This document shows, one piece after another, positions 9,801 through 22,719 of a DNA stretch of 35,085 nucleotides. The DNA is from Coemansia sp. RSA 922 (lineage: Eukaryota; Kickxellomycota; Kickxellomycetes; Kickxellales; Kickxellaceae), in the NCBI GenBank assembly GCA_027577415.1, contig JANBQS010000110.1:1-35085 (forward strand), given 5' to 3'. Numbering within the stretch: position 1 is the first letter of the stretch; every line of letters starts with the position of its first letter. Under the pieces are notes generated by a model that was not told where the DNA came from, did no database searches, and saw nothing but the letters and a program-made list of their open reading frames with translations. The position numbers were made by a program, and so were the translations under genes.

Positions 9801-12800
9801 ATCTGCTAAGCTCAATTCAGCTGGCGGCTACCATTGATATGAGCCGCTCGCCCAGCGTCAACTCGCCGTTTTCAAGCTTTGCAGGTGACCAGGCTAGTAT
9901 CGGTCATTCGCCTGGCTACGAATTAGGAGTGCTTGTTAGAGAATCGCTGCGTCTGTTGGCGTTTGTAGTTTACGATTCGCCCGAGCATGTAGTTATGCTG
10001 GCTAAGCTTGGCGGCTATCGTACGGTGAGCTCTTGTCTGTTGCGCATTTCAGCCAATGCAGCAGCTGCTAGCGCGCCAATTGCCGATGGCGTGTTGGTGC
10101 TCCTCTCAGGCCTATCTAGTCCCGCAGACAGCCGCACCCTGAGTGCACTGAGGGTAGAGCACAGATGGATCCCCACGATGTCTGCCCTCTACCCCTGCCT
10201 GGATTTGTCCGAGCGGATCGCAGTCCTTCGGTATGTTGCCCAGTGGAGTGAGAGCAGCAGCCATGCGTGCTGGCACTGGTCGCAAAGCACGCTCCCAAGA
10301 CAGGCGATCGAGCTCCTCCAATCACTTCTTTGCGAGCTGTCTAACGCCGAAATGGAAAAGTTGCAGCGCCACGCTTGCGTCTCAGCGTATGTTAAAAGCC
10401 TTGGACGAATGCTGACGGCAGTCATGAGCGTATCAATGAGCGTGCCTGATCTTAAGCTCATTTTCCGTACACTGGTGTCTGGTCCAGGCGACTCTGAAAG
10501 CGCCGACATTACGCTCAGTCCGGCTGAAATATGTGAATATGTGCTGCTAGTACGTCAGATGCTTGCTATGGTCTTGACTCGATGCGCGCGACACAAGGCT
10601 AGTGGCAGCTACTTTATCTTTGGCGGACGGCCGGCTGCTCTGTACGCACCGTACTTTCGTCGAATTCCTGAAAGGGGCTTCGCCTTTGCAACATGGATAC
10701 GCCCAGATGACGCTCAGACGCGTAGCGCTCAGCAGCATTTTCTCGCAGCGCAACTGTGTGGCGGCGGCTGGTCGCTTCCAAGTACTCAGCCTGCGAGCCC
10801 CGATCGACCCACCAACACATCGCCTTGCGTGCCCGGCGGTGAATATGAGGTTGGGCAGGCGTTACAAACTGTTTTGCACCTCTCTGCTGCTCATAGCAAT
10901 GCTCTGGCGGTGTTGTATAACAGCACGCAGCGTGGGCTGGAGATCCGGCTGACAGTTAGCGGCGCAAATCACGTTATAAAGTGTGCCGACGGACTAGTAG
11001 CTCCTAGACAATGGCACTCACTAGTTGTGAACTACGCTCCAGCCAAGCGGGGGTGGTCTCCATTCGGATCCTCAAATTTTCACGTCTACGTCAACAGCAC
11101 GCTGGCGTATAAGGGATCCGTGCCGTTTATTGAGCACTCTGCTTACCGCGCTTGCCATATTGGCGGATCACCGGTTGCCGGTGCCGACCCGTCATCAGCC
11201 AGTCACGGTAGACGATCTACCTCCATGGATCCTAGGTCATATATCGATCAGGCGTTTTTCGGACACATAGCAAATGTACGCATGTTTGATGGGGCTCTAC
11301 GCGCGGGCGAAGTCGAGGTACTGCACCATTTAGGTCCCATGCTCGCCACTCAGTTCCGCAAGTCGCAGGCGTCTGATCCGGCTCTGTCCACTACCTCATT
11401 AAGTCAGGCACATGGGGTGCCAGCAGCTGCCTCATATTCCGCGAGCATAGTAGAGGATGTTGCCGGCGTGTTTCGCAATGGCGACCTATCAAGCAGACTG
11501 ATACTGTGTCTGGATCCTAGTGCTCGACGCGGAGATGCCTGCCTTGACCTCAGCCCCATTGGCATTTGCCAGAGTATCGTGCGCGAAAACCTTCGCTATA
11601 GCAAGGAGATGCCTGGTGTTGCCGCAAAAAGCAGTGGCGCTATATCGCTAGGGCCGCCAAATGAGCCCATGGACACATGGGATGGCATCGAGGCCAGACA
11701 CCGCTTGGAGACAACTGCTCAGCCGTGGCAGATTATTGGCGATGTTGAGCTCGTAAGCACGCTAACCATTCACCAAGCACTGCACTTGCTTGGCGGAATC
11801 GAGTCTACGTTGGTGTTGTTCTACAACCTGGAATGGGTTGGCTCTGCCATGCCACCACCAAGGGAGGGTCCTTTGGGAAGTGAAGAGAGCGCGTTTGACC
11901 AGCGGAGCCTTGATCGCGCTCCGCTTCCCTCCTTGCTTTATTGGCTTCGTGATCTTGTCCGTGGAGATCCCCGCCATCTTGCACGCCTTCGTACTCTTAA
12001 CCTAGTACCCCTGATCGCGCATATCCTGGAGCGACTGCCTCGCGAGTCAGATGGCTATATCACCATGGCCGCGCTACGAGCGGCCCAGGCGTTGCAGAGT
12101 GTGCTTGACGAGCAGGGCGGCCTACTTCCCGCCGCTTACGCCGAAACATCGCAATTCTGGAGTCAAGTTCAGCGCGATTTGCTGCTAAACTTTAAGATAT
12201 GGCGGAAGGCAGACTCGGCCACTCAGTTCTTGTATCTGAAGGAGGTACATCGTATCTTGTGCGCAGGCAGACGAGGCGACGAGCGAGGGAAGCGCACAAA
12301 CACTCTGTCGGGCATTTGTGAATCTGTCGCTGGGGAAGGCGCGATTGGAGTTCGGTGGATACTATACGCTCTTTTCAATTTCTACCCGTATGACTCGTCG
12401 CAGCATCTCTCTCGGCAGCAACCCCCACAAAGATCGCGACAGACACATCGACCATCATCCACACGGACCTCAGTGCTGATCAGCGAGGCTAGTGCGTATG
12501 GTCCAGGACCGATTGGCTCGACAAGCCCATCGCCGGCGATTGCTAGCGATTGCGCATCGATTGGCAACGAAAGCATTGTCGCTGTCAGCGACGATGGATA
12601 TGGTCTGGACGATGATGACGAAGGGAGTGGCGATAGTCCCGAAAGTGGCATTGCAGAGACTCCAAGTCTGCCGTTCACAGAGACGCACCGGTTGCGCCGA
12701 GTGCTCTTGCACACGCTTGAGCTTTTCCTCTCGGCATCTGAAGATACGGGCGCGCCTATCACTCGCAACACGTCTGTCCCCAGCGCCAGCAAGGCCGACG

Positions 12801-15800
12801 TCGGGCATCTCACTCGCCACTTGCTTTACGCGTGCAACAGGGACACTCAGCACACGCTGGAGATCTTGCAGCTACTATTCCGCTGTTTAGCTGACGGGTC
12901 GCCCAATGCCAGCCAGCTTGCCGCGAAGCTGCAAAGCCAGCATGGCTTGGATGCCCTGTGCCACATTATCGAGTGCGATGACGACAAAATGGCAGCTGAG
13001 GCGATCAACATTATTGTGCTGCTGCTGACAATGTCGATGGCCACACGAGAGCATGAAAGCACCGCTAGCCGGATTACAAACAGCCTGCGAGGCCGAACGG
13101 CAGTTACCGTCGAGCCTGAGGATATCTCTCGAGTTCTGACATTGGTGCGTGCAAAGCGGTCTCTCACGCCAGCTCTCTTTCGCTCGCTTTTGTCGCTGGC
13201 GCTCAGTGATCATGCCTCGCTCTTGGCAAGCATGAACCTGGACTCGGAAAGCGGAAGCTCTGGGCGTGGAGTGCGTGCTTCTCATGTTCGCAATCTGTCA
13301 CTTCCCTCTGCTGGTGTCGTGTGGCCGAATGACGACGGCATCCCCCAAACGCAAGTGTCTTTTGTCAGTGCTATGCCTGCACGTCTGATCCAAGTGACTG
13401 AGGCATGGACGGCGATACTTGAGCTCTCTTGTGCTCCAGGCACGGATCCAGCTATTCGTGTGATGGTACTGGACGACCTGTACAAACTGCTAGACGAGGA
13501 GCCAGCCAACTTTGGGCGAATTCGGTCGCTTCAGACACCACTGCTGGACCATTTGATAATGACATGCGTGCTGAGTGGCTACTTTGGTGATAGCGACGGC
13601 GAGACGAGCGTCAATTGCGCCGGCGAAAGCGACAGCTGTAGGCAACCTGGGCATGTGCAGAGTCTAGTTGACGCACATTCTAGGGCGGCCGATCATTTAG
13701 AGCTTGTCCCTCATACGACGTTGGACCACCGCATGCAAAGCTTGGCAGTTGGCCATAGCAGAGCCCGAAGAGCTTGGATCGAGAATTTCTTGAAGCAGAG
13801 AACTAGCGCCACTCGCGACGGCGATACAGCCGACGACAGAGAGTTGCTCGAAAACGAGGCCCGGATCCGGTTTATGCAGCCTACGCTTGGGTGGTCGCAG
13901 TCAGCGGAGGGCCTAGTGCAACATCTTGCGTGGAGCTCATTTCACGACCAGCCAACCTACGCCAATGACCTGCGCAACTCTATTTTCGCTCTTTGGGCCC
14001 TCACGCCAACGGGCTCGGTGCCATTGGCCATTCGTTTGCTTTCGCTTGTTATCGCGCACGCTCAGTCACAAATGTCTATGGCATTGCCAGCCGAAGCCAT
14101 ACGCCCCGACGAGAGCGTTCTCGAGGGCAATCTGGCAGCGCTGGCATCGCATGTGTTGGATGTTCTACTCAACTACCGACAGTTCCAAGAGTATGTCGCA
14201 TACCACCACGAGCAGCTCAAGGCATTGTCCGCTGGCGCTACGGCATCTGCGTCTCAGGCACTAGATAACGACCGCAGCACGGAATATCGCAGCCCTCACA
14301 GTCCATGGGATGACATGCCGGCTTTGGCCCACAGCTTGGCACAGTTTATGCTGCAGCTAGATGAGGGTGCAGCCAGCTTCCAAGCGCCAATGTGCAATTT
14401 GTTCCTGCGGCTTGTACTATCTGGAATTCGGAGTATGAACTTGCAACGAGTGGAGGAGAGCATGTCATATCTGATCGTGCTCCTTGACCGACACCCGTCA
14501 CCAGCGGCTGCCACTGGGCAGTCATCAACTCATACGACTAGCCACTCCTGCAGCGGAGGGTGCGCCCTATCACAAAAGGCGTTTGCGGTTCTTGGCTATA
14601 TACACGAGGCGTTCATGTTTGCCGAAGAACAGGCAGGATCGGTACAAGCAGTGGCTGGTCCAGCTGCTATACCGACAAGCTCTGAACAGTATTCAGTGCC
14701 TGACGAGGCGCGAGACAACATTTGCGCGCTCTATCTACGTGTGTTTCAGTGCTATCGCGACATGCTGGGAACCGCATGCTCTAGTGCCTTTGTTGGAGGA
14801 GGTGACAAGTCTGGACAGCAGCCGAGTCCATCTCGCGAAGAACAGGACCACTTTGGCTTGTATCTGCAATCTCCAGAGTGGCAAGACCTGTATAGAGTCC
14901 GGTGTATGCCCGCTATGCGCAGCTCAGAGGAGGACGAGATGAGGCTGGCCAGCGCCTCGCAGGCGAACTTCGCCAACATTTTACGCGAGTTCCTTAAGCG
15001 CTCACACAAGCTGGACTCGGCGCAAGTTCGTCTGACTAGACGAGCGCAGACAGCTATTGCCGGAGTTGTCTTACCGATTGAAGCCGAGGAGACTGGTTAT
15101 GTCAAGAAAAGCGCATCACACGGGTTGCACAGGCAGTGGCATTGGGTCTGGCGCCGCAGGCTGCGTATGCTTGCTTCTCCGCGAGGACCATGGCGCATCG
15201 GGAGCAGAACGCCGCAGTTGTTGCGATTGGGCAGCCAGAACTGGATGCTCGATATGACCGAAAACAGTCAGCGCATGCGTAGGCGCTTGACTAGAAATGC
15301 TCACTATGAGAGCCACGACCTAGCTGCTAGACGACGTGACCGGACCGGCCAGCGTACCGGGGCCAGATCGCACACTCAAGCAACCAAGCAGGAGTCCTTC
15401 GACAGCGAAGAAGGCGTGCCGCGCCTGTCACTGAGTGTTTCGGGGCTGGAGAGCGGCGAACAGGACACTAGTTTGGACGAAGAGTGGAATCTAGTAATGC
15501 CCGAGGACTTGGGTGTTGTTGCGGCAGCTACCTCTGAGCCGGGGAGAGCTCACTTTGGTGTCGCTGCCAAGCGGATTGTCCTTCTCGGCAGCATCAGCGG
15601 GAGGGTCGAGTTGACGCAAACGCTGCTGCGCTTTGTTGCCGAGCGAGACGGAGGGAGAGTTGTTACTGGCAACGACTCGGACCGATCTTCAGGCAACGTG
15701 CAGACTCGAGCCAGCTCCAGTAGTGCTGACAGAAGGGGTAGCAGCGGCAACGACAATAGCACGCCACAAGTTATTGCCGCCGAGCTTGATCGCGACTTGT

Positions 15801-18800
15801 CATGGCACCTATCCAGCATTCACCAAGTCCACTTCCGGCGGCATATGCTGCACATATCGGCCATTGAGGTGTTTTTCAAGGACCACTCGTCGGTGTTCTT
15901 TAGCGTCCCAAACAAAAAATCGCTGATGCAATTGGTTTGGAAGCTAACATCGCTGCCCGGAGTTAATAGCGGACTATCTCTTTCCGATATTCGCTCTCCG
16001 CCGTCCCTGCTTAGCCGCTTGAAGCTGACTGAGCGCTGGCAGCATGGGGAGCTCAGCAACTTTGACTATCTGATGGCCCTCAACTCGGTAGCTGGGCGCT
16101 CATACAACGACCTCTCGCAGTACCCCGTGTTTCCCTGGATTATTAGCGACTATACGAGCAAATGGATCGACCTTCACGACCCCAAGGTATACCGTGATCT
16201 GTCGCGGCCTATCGGGGCCTTGAATGAGAAAAGGCTGCGTCACTTTATCGAGCGATACGAGTCGTTCGAGGATCCGGTTGGTCGTATCAAAAAGTTCCAC
16301 TATGGCACGCACTACTCGTCAGCGGCGTCCGTGGCATACTACTTGATACGCTTAGAGCCCTTTGCCTCAGTGCACGTGTCTTTGCAAAGCGGCAAGTTTG
16401 ACCACGCCGACCGACAGTTTCACTCTGTGAGTGATACATGGAGCTCCTGTCTGACTGGACCTGGCGATGTCAAAGAGCTCGTGCCAGAGTTCTACTATAT
16501 GCCCGAGTTTATGGTCAACCACAACCACTTGGACTTGGGGAAGCGGCAGGACGGTACTCGCCTCGGTGACGTGAAGCTACCGCCATGGGCCTCCACTCCC
16601 GAGGAGTTTGTCAGGATCAACCGACAGGCGCTCGAGTCTGAGCATGTCTCGGCGAACTTGCACAAGTGGATTGACCTAATATTTGGATACAAGCAACGTG
16701 GACCAGAGTCGGTCAAGGCGCACAATGTGTTTTACTACTTGACGTATGAAGGAGCAGTCAACCTCGATGCGATCCAGGACCCCGTAGAGCGTGCCAGCGT
16801 CGAAAGCCAAATCCACTACTTTGGTCAAACTCCCACACAGCTATTCACGGCGCCGCATCCGCCGCGTCACTCGCACTTGCCTGCTCCGCTCTACACGCCA
16901 TTGACCAGCGCGACTGGACAAGTACAGCAGTTTGTCTTGCAGGCTTCCAGCTGCGACGTTTCGTTTGTTGGCAGTCCTCGTCAAGCGGTAGCTGGGCCAC
17001 AGGCTGCTTTGGCTCTTCAGTCCATCCCGTGGTTTACTGCGCATGCGAATCTCCCAGTTCCAGCATCCGCCATGCCTGCAGCTGATGCCCTGGGGTCTGA
17101 TGGGTTGCGTCGACGGGCGTCCAAGGAGGCCCTTACTGTAGTCGACGCATCGGGACGCATCTCTACATACCAGCTGATGCTGTTCACTAACACCGACTAC
17201 AAGTTCCAGCTTTCGGTCGAGCCTCTAGTGGAGGGATACTATGCGTTAGCGGCCGCTAGTCCGGCCAGCGACAGCCAACACCGAGCATTGGCCGACAGGC
17301 GGCCGGTCTCCTACGCTACAATTCCTGGCAAGCCTGAGATGCTGGTGAGCTGTGCGCATCTTGACGGCACGGTCAAGTACAGTCGCATTGCCAATGATAG
17401 GGACAGCTCGGCTGCAGACGCGCTACAAAGAACGGCGGTAATAGGCGTGATGGCCTCGGCCAGCCACAGCGCTAGCATGACCAACGCACACGCAGGCGCA
17501 GTCGTGGGCGCCATGTCAAGCAATACGCATGTGTCAGCTACCGCAACAGTCAGCGCTCAGCAGCATACTCGCTCCTTTGCAGGTCTGTTTGGAGTTGGAT
17601 CTGCTAGCAGCGCTGAGGATAACCGAAAGGCAAGCAGCTCTAGTCAGCTGTCTGGATCGACGAAGGATGGCGTTTCAGACATTTCAGCGCCGCCAAGCGT
17701 CTACATTCCACTGGCAGCTCGACTACTGGATGCTGTCAATGCACCGTCGTGCTTGTACCTTTCTGACCAGCAGACGTGCGTGGCTATAAGCGAGAATGGG
17801 TTTTATGTAGTGGTGGGGTCTGCACAAGGCACGGTGTCTGTTATTTGCACCGAGTGTTTACCCGGTGGCATCAGCGGCGGTTCATCAGTGCATGGGCCCG
17901 GTGGAAATGCTGCTGCTGCGGCGGCGCCTGCCTTGTTTGCAGCGGGTCTAGCTGACCCAATGAACACAGATATTGGACACACGAGCATGGCGGCCTATTC
18001 TTCCGGAGATGTCGGATCTGGAGCTGGCAACAGCAATACCAATGGCTGGGTGGTAAACCATGTACTTCATGGACATGATGCTGCAGTACTTGGTGTTGCT
18101 ATCAGTGATGACCATGATATTGTTGCGAGTGCATCTGCCGATGGTACTGTGATTCTGTGGACAGGGCGCAGCGGTCGATATTTGCGCACGCTGGTCCCTG
18201 TGTCTCCAGCAAACGCACACCCTGAAGATTGCATACCAACAATCCCTAGCCATTACCAGCGGTATTCGAGGATAGAGCGCGTCTTTATCAGTGCCGAGGC
18301 GCTGGTGCTATGTTACAGCGTGTCAGGATCTATAGAGTCGAGCGACAACTGCGATCGACTTGACCCAGTACGCACAGCGAGCCAATACCACCAAGACTTG
18401 GTGCCTGTACAATTTCTAGGACCCGATCTGACCAGCCTTGGTGCAGACAGCCAAGGTATGTACGTCAACAGCCAGCAGGAAGGCAGCACAGTAAACGACG
18501 AGCATATAGCTGGCATTGACGAAGGCGCCTCCGAAGTTGCTGCGCTCCATGTTTACGGAATCAATGGCCGCCACTTGCGTACGCGCAAGCTTGTCCAGCA
18601 CCTCCGCGACATTGCCTTGACGCGAGATGGCAAGTATGGTGCGTGCGTCAGCCTTGACTCTCGCGTAGCTGTCTTTGACACGCATACGCTAGATGTGGTC
18701 CGGCAATTTGAGCTCCCCGCCTGTGGGTGCTCGGTGACCTGGAGCGGCTCATCAGAGCAACAACTAATAGTGGGCTGTGAGGGAGGTCGAATCGTAGTAA

Positions 18801-18829
18801 TCTCGGCAGATCTATCGCTCGTGCACTAG
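6850..18829 (+). CDS. Giant BEACH-WD40 protein (Bph1/ALFY/neurobeachin type)
   Basis: Exon 1 is 6850-7011 and exon 2 is 7106-18829, giving 3,961 residues. The 94-nt intron has a GTATGG donor, GCTAAC branch and ATGTAG acceptor. A long helical armadillo-like N-terminal region fills most of the protein. A concanavalin/LamG-like module lies at about 1222-1464 (GFAFATWIRPDD, WHSLVVNY, FFGHIANVRMFDGAL). A PH-like pre-BEACH domain lies at about 2874-3007. The BEACH domain is at about 3025-3305, with NFDYLMALNSVAGRSYNDLS, YPVFPWIISDY, FHYGTHYSSAASVAYYLIR, PEFYYMPEFMVN and FGQTPTQLF. C-terminal WD40 blades include HGHDAAVLGVAISD at about 3708 onward. BEACH proteins are scaffolds for vesicle traffic, lysosome size or aggregate autophagy. 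There is no FYVE domain, so it is not a full ALFY match; the exact orthologue group is open. A poly-Gly run (GGC repeats, about 8331-8353) is inside the N-terminal region. The stop is 67 bp from the convergent TFB5 stop. Confidence 0.95.
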
Positions 18830-18896
18830 GTGCTGATAGGTATATATTTATGAACTAGGTATTTCTAAGAGACACATTGCGCAGCACCGATGATGT

Positions 18897-19103
18897 TCAT
18901 GGCGGTGCACCGACCTCGTATGTGTTGGAGTTCATTAGCTCATCCAGTGCCCTTTGCACTCGCTCGAGATGGGTAGAGTTGATGAACAGATGCGTGTTGT
19001 CAAGGTCCTCGATAATGAACTGATCCTTGGTGTTGAGCTTTAGCAAGACCTCGCGAGCGGCGGGGTCGCACTCGATAAGCGTTCCCTTTACTGCCTTAAT
19101 CAT
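18897..19103 (-). CDS. TFB5: TFIIH subunit Tfb5 (GTF2H5/TTDA)
   Basis: This 68-residue protein starts at ATG 19103. It carries the full small-subunit signature: KGTLIECDPAAREVLLKL, then FIIEDLDNTHLFI and the C-terminal helix RVQRALDELMNSNTYE. Tfb5 heterodimerises with Tfb2/p52 and stimulates the XPB helicase of TFIIH in nucleotide-excision repair and transcription. Length matches the family (about 70 residues). An upstream in-frame extension to 19166 has no ATG at its beginning and reads as hydrophobic leader, so it is not included. It is the last of seven minus-strand genes and converges with the BEACH gene. Confidence 0.94.
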   Translation of the reverse strand: MIKAVKGTLIECDPAAREVLLKLNTKDQFIIEDLDNTHLFINSTHLERVQRALDELMNSNTYEVGAPP

Positions 19104-19216
19104 GATAATATTTAGAGTACAATTATTCAGAAGAAAAAGGAATAGGGCAAAATGGTAAACGCACATAGAAACTTGGACCCTGCGAATTGGTGGTCGGTAC
19201 AGATGATAATGGGAGT

Positions 19217-20576
19217 TTAGATCTGCTTATCCTCTACGCTTCCTTCAATGCTGCGCAGCTTGAGAAAGACGTCGCAGCCATAGCCCTCCATGGATACAAT
19301 GTCCAGCGAGCCGCCAAAGTAGCCGGCGTACAGACGAGCCATCGGCAATCCAAAGCCCAGGCCGGCGATAGGGCCGCCAATTCCGTGCTGCAGCGCCAAG
19401 TTTGTTTGTAGCGACATGCCGGCCATTAGCGACCCGCCCCCATTCGCGCCGTGCTCGTCAGCAGAGTCGCTATTTTGCATAGACGACCACGAGTACTCAA
19501 AGACATTGCGCATGTTGTCCTTTGAGATGCCGCCGCCTTGGTCGCGGATACGCACGCCCACATAGCCATCGCCCTTGGTGATTGTGATTTGGATAGGCGG
19601 ATGTGACGAGCGATTAGTGCTGTTGCTAAAGTCGACAGTGGCCCTAAATGCGTTTTTCAATAGCTCGCAAGTGATGTACTCAAAGTGAGACGGGATGTAG
19701 CTGATGGTCTCATCTACGTCGCCGTCGACGTAGTAGCCGGGAGCTGTGCCATAGTGCATCTCGCACATGCTTTGCACCATCTGGGCACATTGCTCCATCA
19801 TACGCGCAGGCAGCAGTCTGGTGTGGATGGCACCTACCCACACGTCTTCGCCTGCACCGCCCAGCTCAACTTTGCCTCGCTCAGCAGCAACACCGCCGCC
19901 AGCAGCAGAGTCATGACTCTGCTTGGCCTTCTTCTGCTCCTCTCGGAACTGGTAAGAGAGCGCTACGTGCTGCTCGCCGATGACGCGCAGGCCAATTCGT
20001 GAGCGGATCAGGTCATTGATAAAGGCAGTGCGTTCTTCGCGCGGCATATATAACTGACACTCCAAGAAGCCCTGGGCAATTGTTGGAATAACATCCAGGA
20101 GAACTTGGGTCTGGCGCTCCAGAGCACGCGTAAAGTCCCACTCGGCCTCCAAGTCGTTTATCGGCGCAAAGGCGTGCAGACGGTCAAAGGCCTCGTAATA
20201 CTGGTTATACACGCGAGCTATGTGTGGGTTGGTGCCGACAATAAAGGGCAGCTTGTGAAATGAAATGACGCGCTTGGCTAGACGTACGGGTAGCTCTGCC
20301 TGCGTGTACCCAACAGAGTCCAGTATGTTTTCCATCGAGAGCGGCTGACGGCGGTACTTTAGAAGCTGGCCGATGCTGACAGGCTTGATTTGCTGGCTGG
20401 CATACTACTTGCAAGCAACATGAGTTAGTGTGAATGCGCATGGTGTAATTTGGGTGGTGGAAGCAGCAGCAGCAGTAACAGTACTGGCATACCTTGTAAA
20501 CCACAGTCTCATCGTAGTGGTTCTTTGTAGTGAAGCGCCGGCGGCAAGGCAGGAGAAGAAGGCGCCTGGGAAACAT
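19217..20576 (-). CDS. Mitochondrial 2-oxoacid dehydrogenase kinase (BCKDK-like), 2 exons
   Basis: Exon 1 is 20576-20493 and exon 2 is 20404-19217, with an 88-nt intron (GTATGC donor, CACTAAC branch, AAGTAG acceptor). The protein has 423 residues. The N-terminus is Arg-rich (MFPRRLLLLPCRRRF), as expected for a mitochondrial presequence. The splice joins VVYK to YASQQIKPVSIGQLLKY, a typical family start. ELPVRLAKRV and LPFIVGTNP lead into the regulatory helices. The GHKL ATP site has N-box CELLKNAFRA (about 274-283), G1 DQGGGI (316-321) and G2 GLGFGLP (376-382). The GGSLDI and DVFLKLRSIEG C-terminus is closer to branched-chain ketoacid dehydrogenase kinase (or yeast Pkp1) than to classical PDKs, so BCKDK is favoured but not certain. 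A low-complexity insert of about 35 residues (about 185-220) is unusual. Only 80 bp separate its ATG from the DNAJC11 stop. Confidence 0.9.
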
Positions 20577-20656
20577 TAACAAAAATTAGAATGAGGGTAC
20601 TAAAGAGAAGTGAGAGAGAAGGGGGGACACGAGCGGTGGTGACTCTTAATCCATTT

Positions 20657-22573
20657 CTACTCGATGCAGTGCTCTCTCATCGGAATCGCCAGAGCCTGGT
20701 CATCCTTGACGATGACCTCGTGGAGCTTTCCCTTGAAGCGATAGCGTATAAAGAGCGACTTTGGGGCGCCAAAGGTCGGATCGTAGAAGCCAGGCAGGAA
20801 CTGCTTGCTTCCGTTGGCAGCAATGACTAGCTGGTCGCCAGCCACCAATGCGTGAAGAGCCACAGTGACGTCGCAGGCGCGAGGCTCGTCGGTTGTGCTG
20901 AGGGCGGAGCGAGAGGCGCCAAACTTTGTTATGGCAGCGCGCAAAATGTTGGTGTCCTGGGCGGCAATGCCAAACGGCAGGTCGCCATAGAGCGCCTTTT
21001 CGATTACCAGTCCGTTGGCGGCAAGAGCCTGCTTGCGTGCACGCGCAACAGAATCGGCCATCAGGCGCACGGCCTCTTGTGCCTGGCGCTGCTGCTGAGA
21101 CAGCTGGTATCGCTGCTCGTCCTTCAGAATCTCCATCTGCCGCTCGATCAGTCGGCGCCGCCTCGGCTTGAGCACAAAGTAATGCAGCGCAAGCGCGGCA
21201 GCCATGGGGATTGCGCTGGCATATATGGCCAGCTCCAGCTCAAGCATGGGCGTCAGCAAGAGTGGAAGCTTGACGCTGTTCCGGAAGCGACGCAGGTAAA
21301 GTGTGACGGTGACGCCAGATGCCAGCCCAAGGTCAACCTTCCAGCCTAGCTTGGTGTGCCTGTTGACTTCGCCAGCCATGTCGATGTTGACGGAGATGTC
21401 GCCCAGCAACAGCGGGGCTATAGACGCGGCCTGCGGGTTGTGGCCAACTACTACCAAGCCGCCAGATACCGAGAAATACATGTCAATCTTCCGCTTGTAC
21501 CACGCCTGGACGTATGCCTGGTTAGTGGTTGCCGTCACATTGGCTCCCAGCTCCTCGCCGGTGCTGCGGGCGCCCGTGAGGCCGATCGTCACACTGCTGG
21601 GCTTGCGCGGGGCAAGAGTGGGTCGCTTGCCAGGCAGAGTTCGAGTCGAGCTATTTGTCCACCTTGAGCCCAGCGCGTACTGATTGCCTGTGGCGACCGA
21701 TATGAACGCCGTGGTATATGGAGACAACGGCCGCCCGGCCTGCATGGTAATCGCTGGAGGCGTGTAGAGATCGAGTGCGTGCTGCTCGACTTTTGCTTGG
21801 TAGAACGTCCCCAGCGAGGGGCAGTGTACTGCCTCGACTGCTACGACATGGGGCGGCAATAAGGGCGTAGTAAAGGACATCCACGTTTGCGGGCCTAGTG
21901 TGCGCTTGATCATTACCTTTACGGTGCCATTATTGCCAGCTCTGGTATTGTTATTTCGCGAGAGCATCCGTCCTTCGATTGTGCCCGACATGTTGTCGGA
22001 TAGGCTAGCCGTAAAGGAGTGGGTCATAAACAGCTGCTGCAGAGCAAGTCCGCCGCTACCAGATGCGCCCTTGTTGGAGCTCTGAAAAGATTGGGCTGCA
22101 TGGGGCGAAATGATCCCGGATCCATTGACTGATAGGGTTATCTCCGACTGCGACTGGACCCACTCGTCCACATCCTCTATGCGGCGCATCCGGGCCTCGC
22201 GCTCAAACTTGTCTTGCAAGTCCTTTACAGAGTGTAGCTTGTACCCAACGGCCTTGCCAAGGCTAATGCCCTGCTCGCCCAGCTGGTCGTAGGCCGCACG
22301 AACGGCAGGATCAATGAGTATCTCATGAGCTCTTTGGATGATGTGGAACTGGCGGCGAGCCCACTCTTGCTTCTCAGCGTCGTGGTGTCGATCCGGGTGA
22401 AAAAGCCGACTCAGGCGTCTGTAGGCCTCGCGAATGTCCTCAGTGGTCGCTCTACGAGACACATTCAGAACGGCGTAGTAGTCGTGTTCGCCGGCGCTGG
22501 CAGCCTCCAACTCTCGGCGCATACTCTTCAGCCGCTGCTCTTCCTGCTCCTCATTCCAAGCGTCGCTATCCAT
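20657..22573 (-). CDS. DNAJC11: DnaJ homologue subfamily C member 11
   Basis: This intronless gene encodes 638 residues. The J domain lies at about residues 29-97: HDYYAVLNVSRRATTEDIRE, then the catalytic HPD at 59-61, and ending in YDQLGEQGI. A middle region rich in beta-strands and a C-terminal DUF3395/DnaJ-C11 domain follow. The latter includes VKLPLLLTPMLE, a hydrophobic segment (LAIYASAIPMAAALALHYFVL) and an alanine/glutamine-rich coiled helix. The last part reads FLPGFYDPTFGAPKSLFIRY. In animals DNAJC11 sits on mitochondrial membranes with the MICOS/SAM bridging complex and affects cristae. The same role here is inferred. The ATG at 22573 is the first after a short leader. Confidence 0.92.
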   Translation of the reverse strand: MDSDAWNEEQEEQRLKSMRRELEAASAGEHDYYAVLNVSRRATTEDIREAYRRLSRLFHPDRHHDAEKQEWARRQFHIIQRAHEILIDPAVRAAYDQLGEQGISLGKAVGYKLHSVKDLQDKFEREARMRRIEDVDEWVQSQSEITLSVNGSGIISPHAAQSFQSSNKGASGSGGLALQQLFMTHSFTASLSDNMSGTIEGRMLSRNNNTRAGNNGTVKVMIKRTLGPQTWMSFTTPLLPPHVVAVEAVHCPSLGTFYQAKVEQHALDLYTPPAITMQAGRPLSPYTTAFISVATGNQYALGSRWTNSSTRTLPGKRPTLAPRKPSSVTIGLTGARSTGEELGANVTATTNQAYVQAWYKRKIDMYFSVSGGLVVVGHNPQAASIAPLLLGDISVNIDMAGEVNRHTKLGWKVDLGLASGVTVTLYLRRFRNSVKLPLLLTPMLELELAIYASAIPMAAALALHYFVLKPRRRRLIERQMEILKDEQRYQLSQQQRQAQEAVRLMADSVARARKQALAANGLVIEKALYGDLPFGIAAQDTNILRAAITKFGASRSALSTTDEPRACDVTVALHALVAGDQLVIAANGSKQFLPGFYDPTFGAPKSLFIRYRFKGKLHEVIVKDDQALAIPMREHCIE

Positions 22574-22719
22574 GGAGAGTTAAATTCGATCTAGGAATTA
22601 TGACACTAGCAGAAGAAAAAAATAAGGGGTTTTATTGATAGACAGCAAAAGAGAAGAAAAGTGTGTGTGTGATCTGACATCAGCGCAGTCCTTGAGCCGA
22701 TTGAACTGGCAGGGGATCA

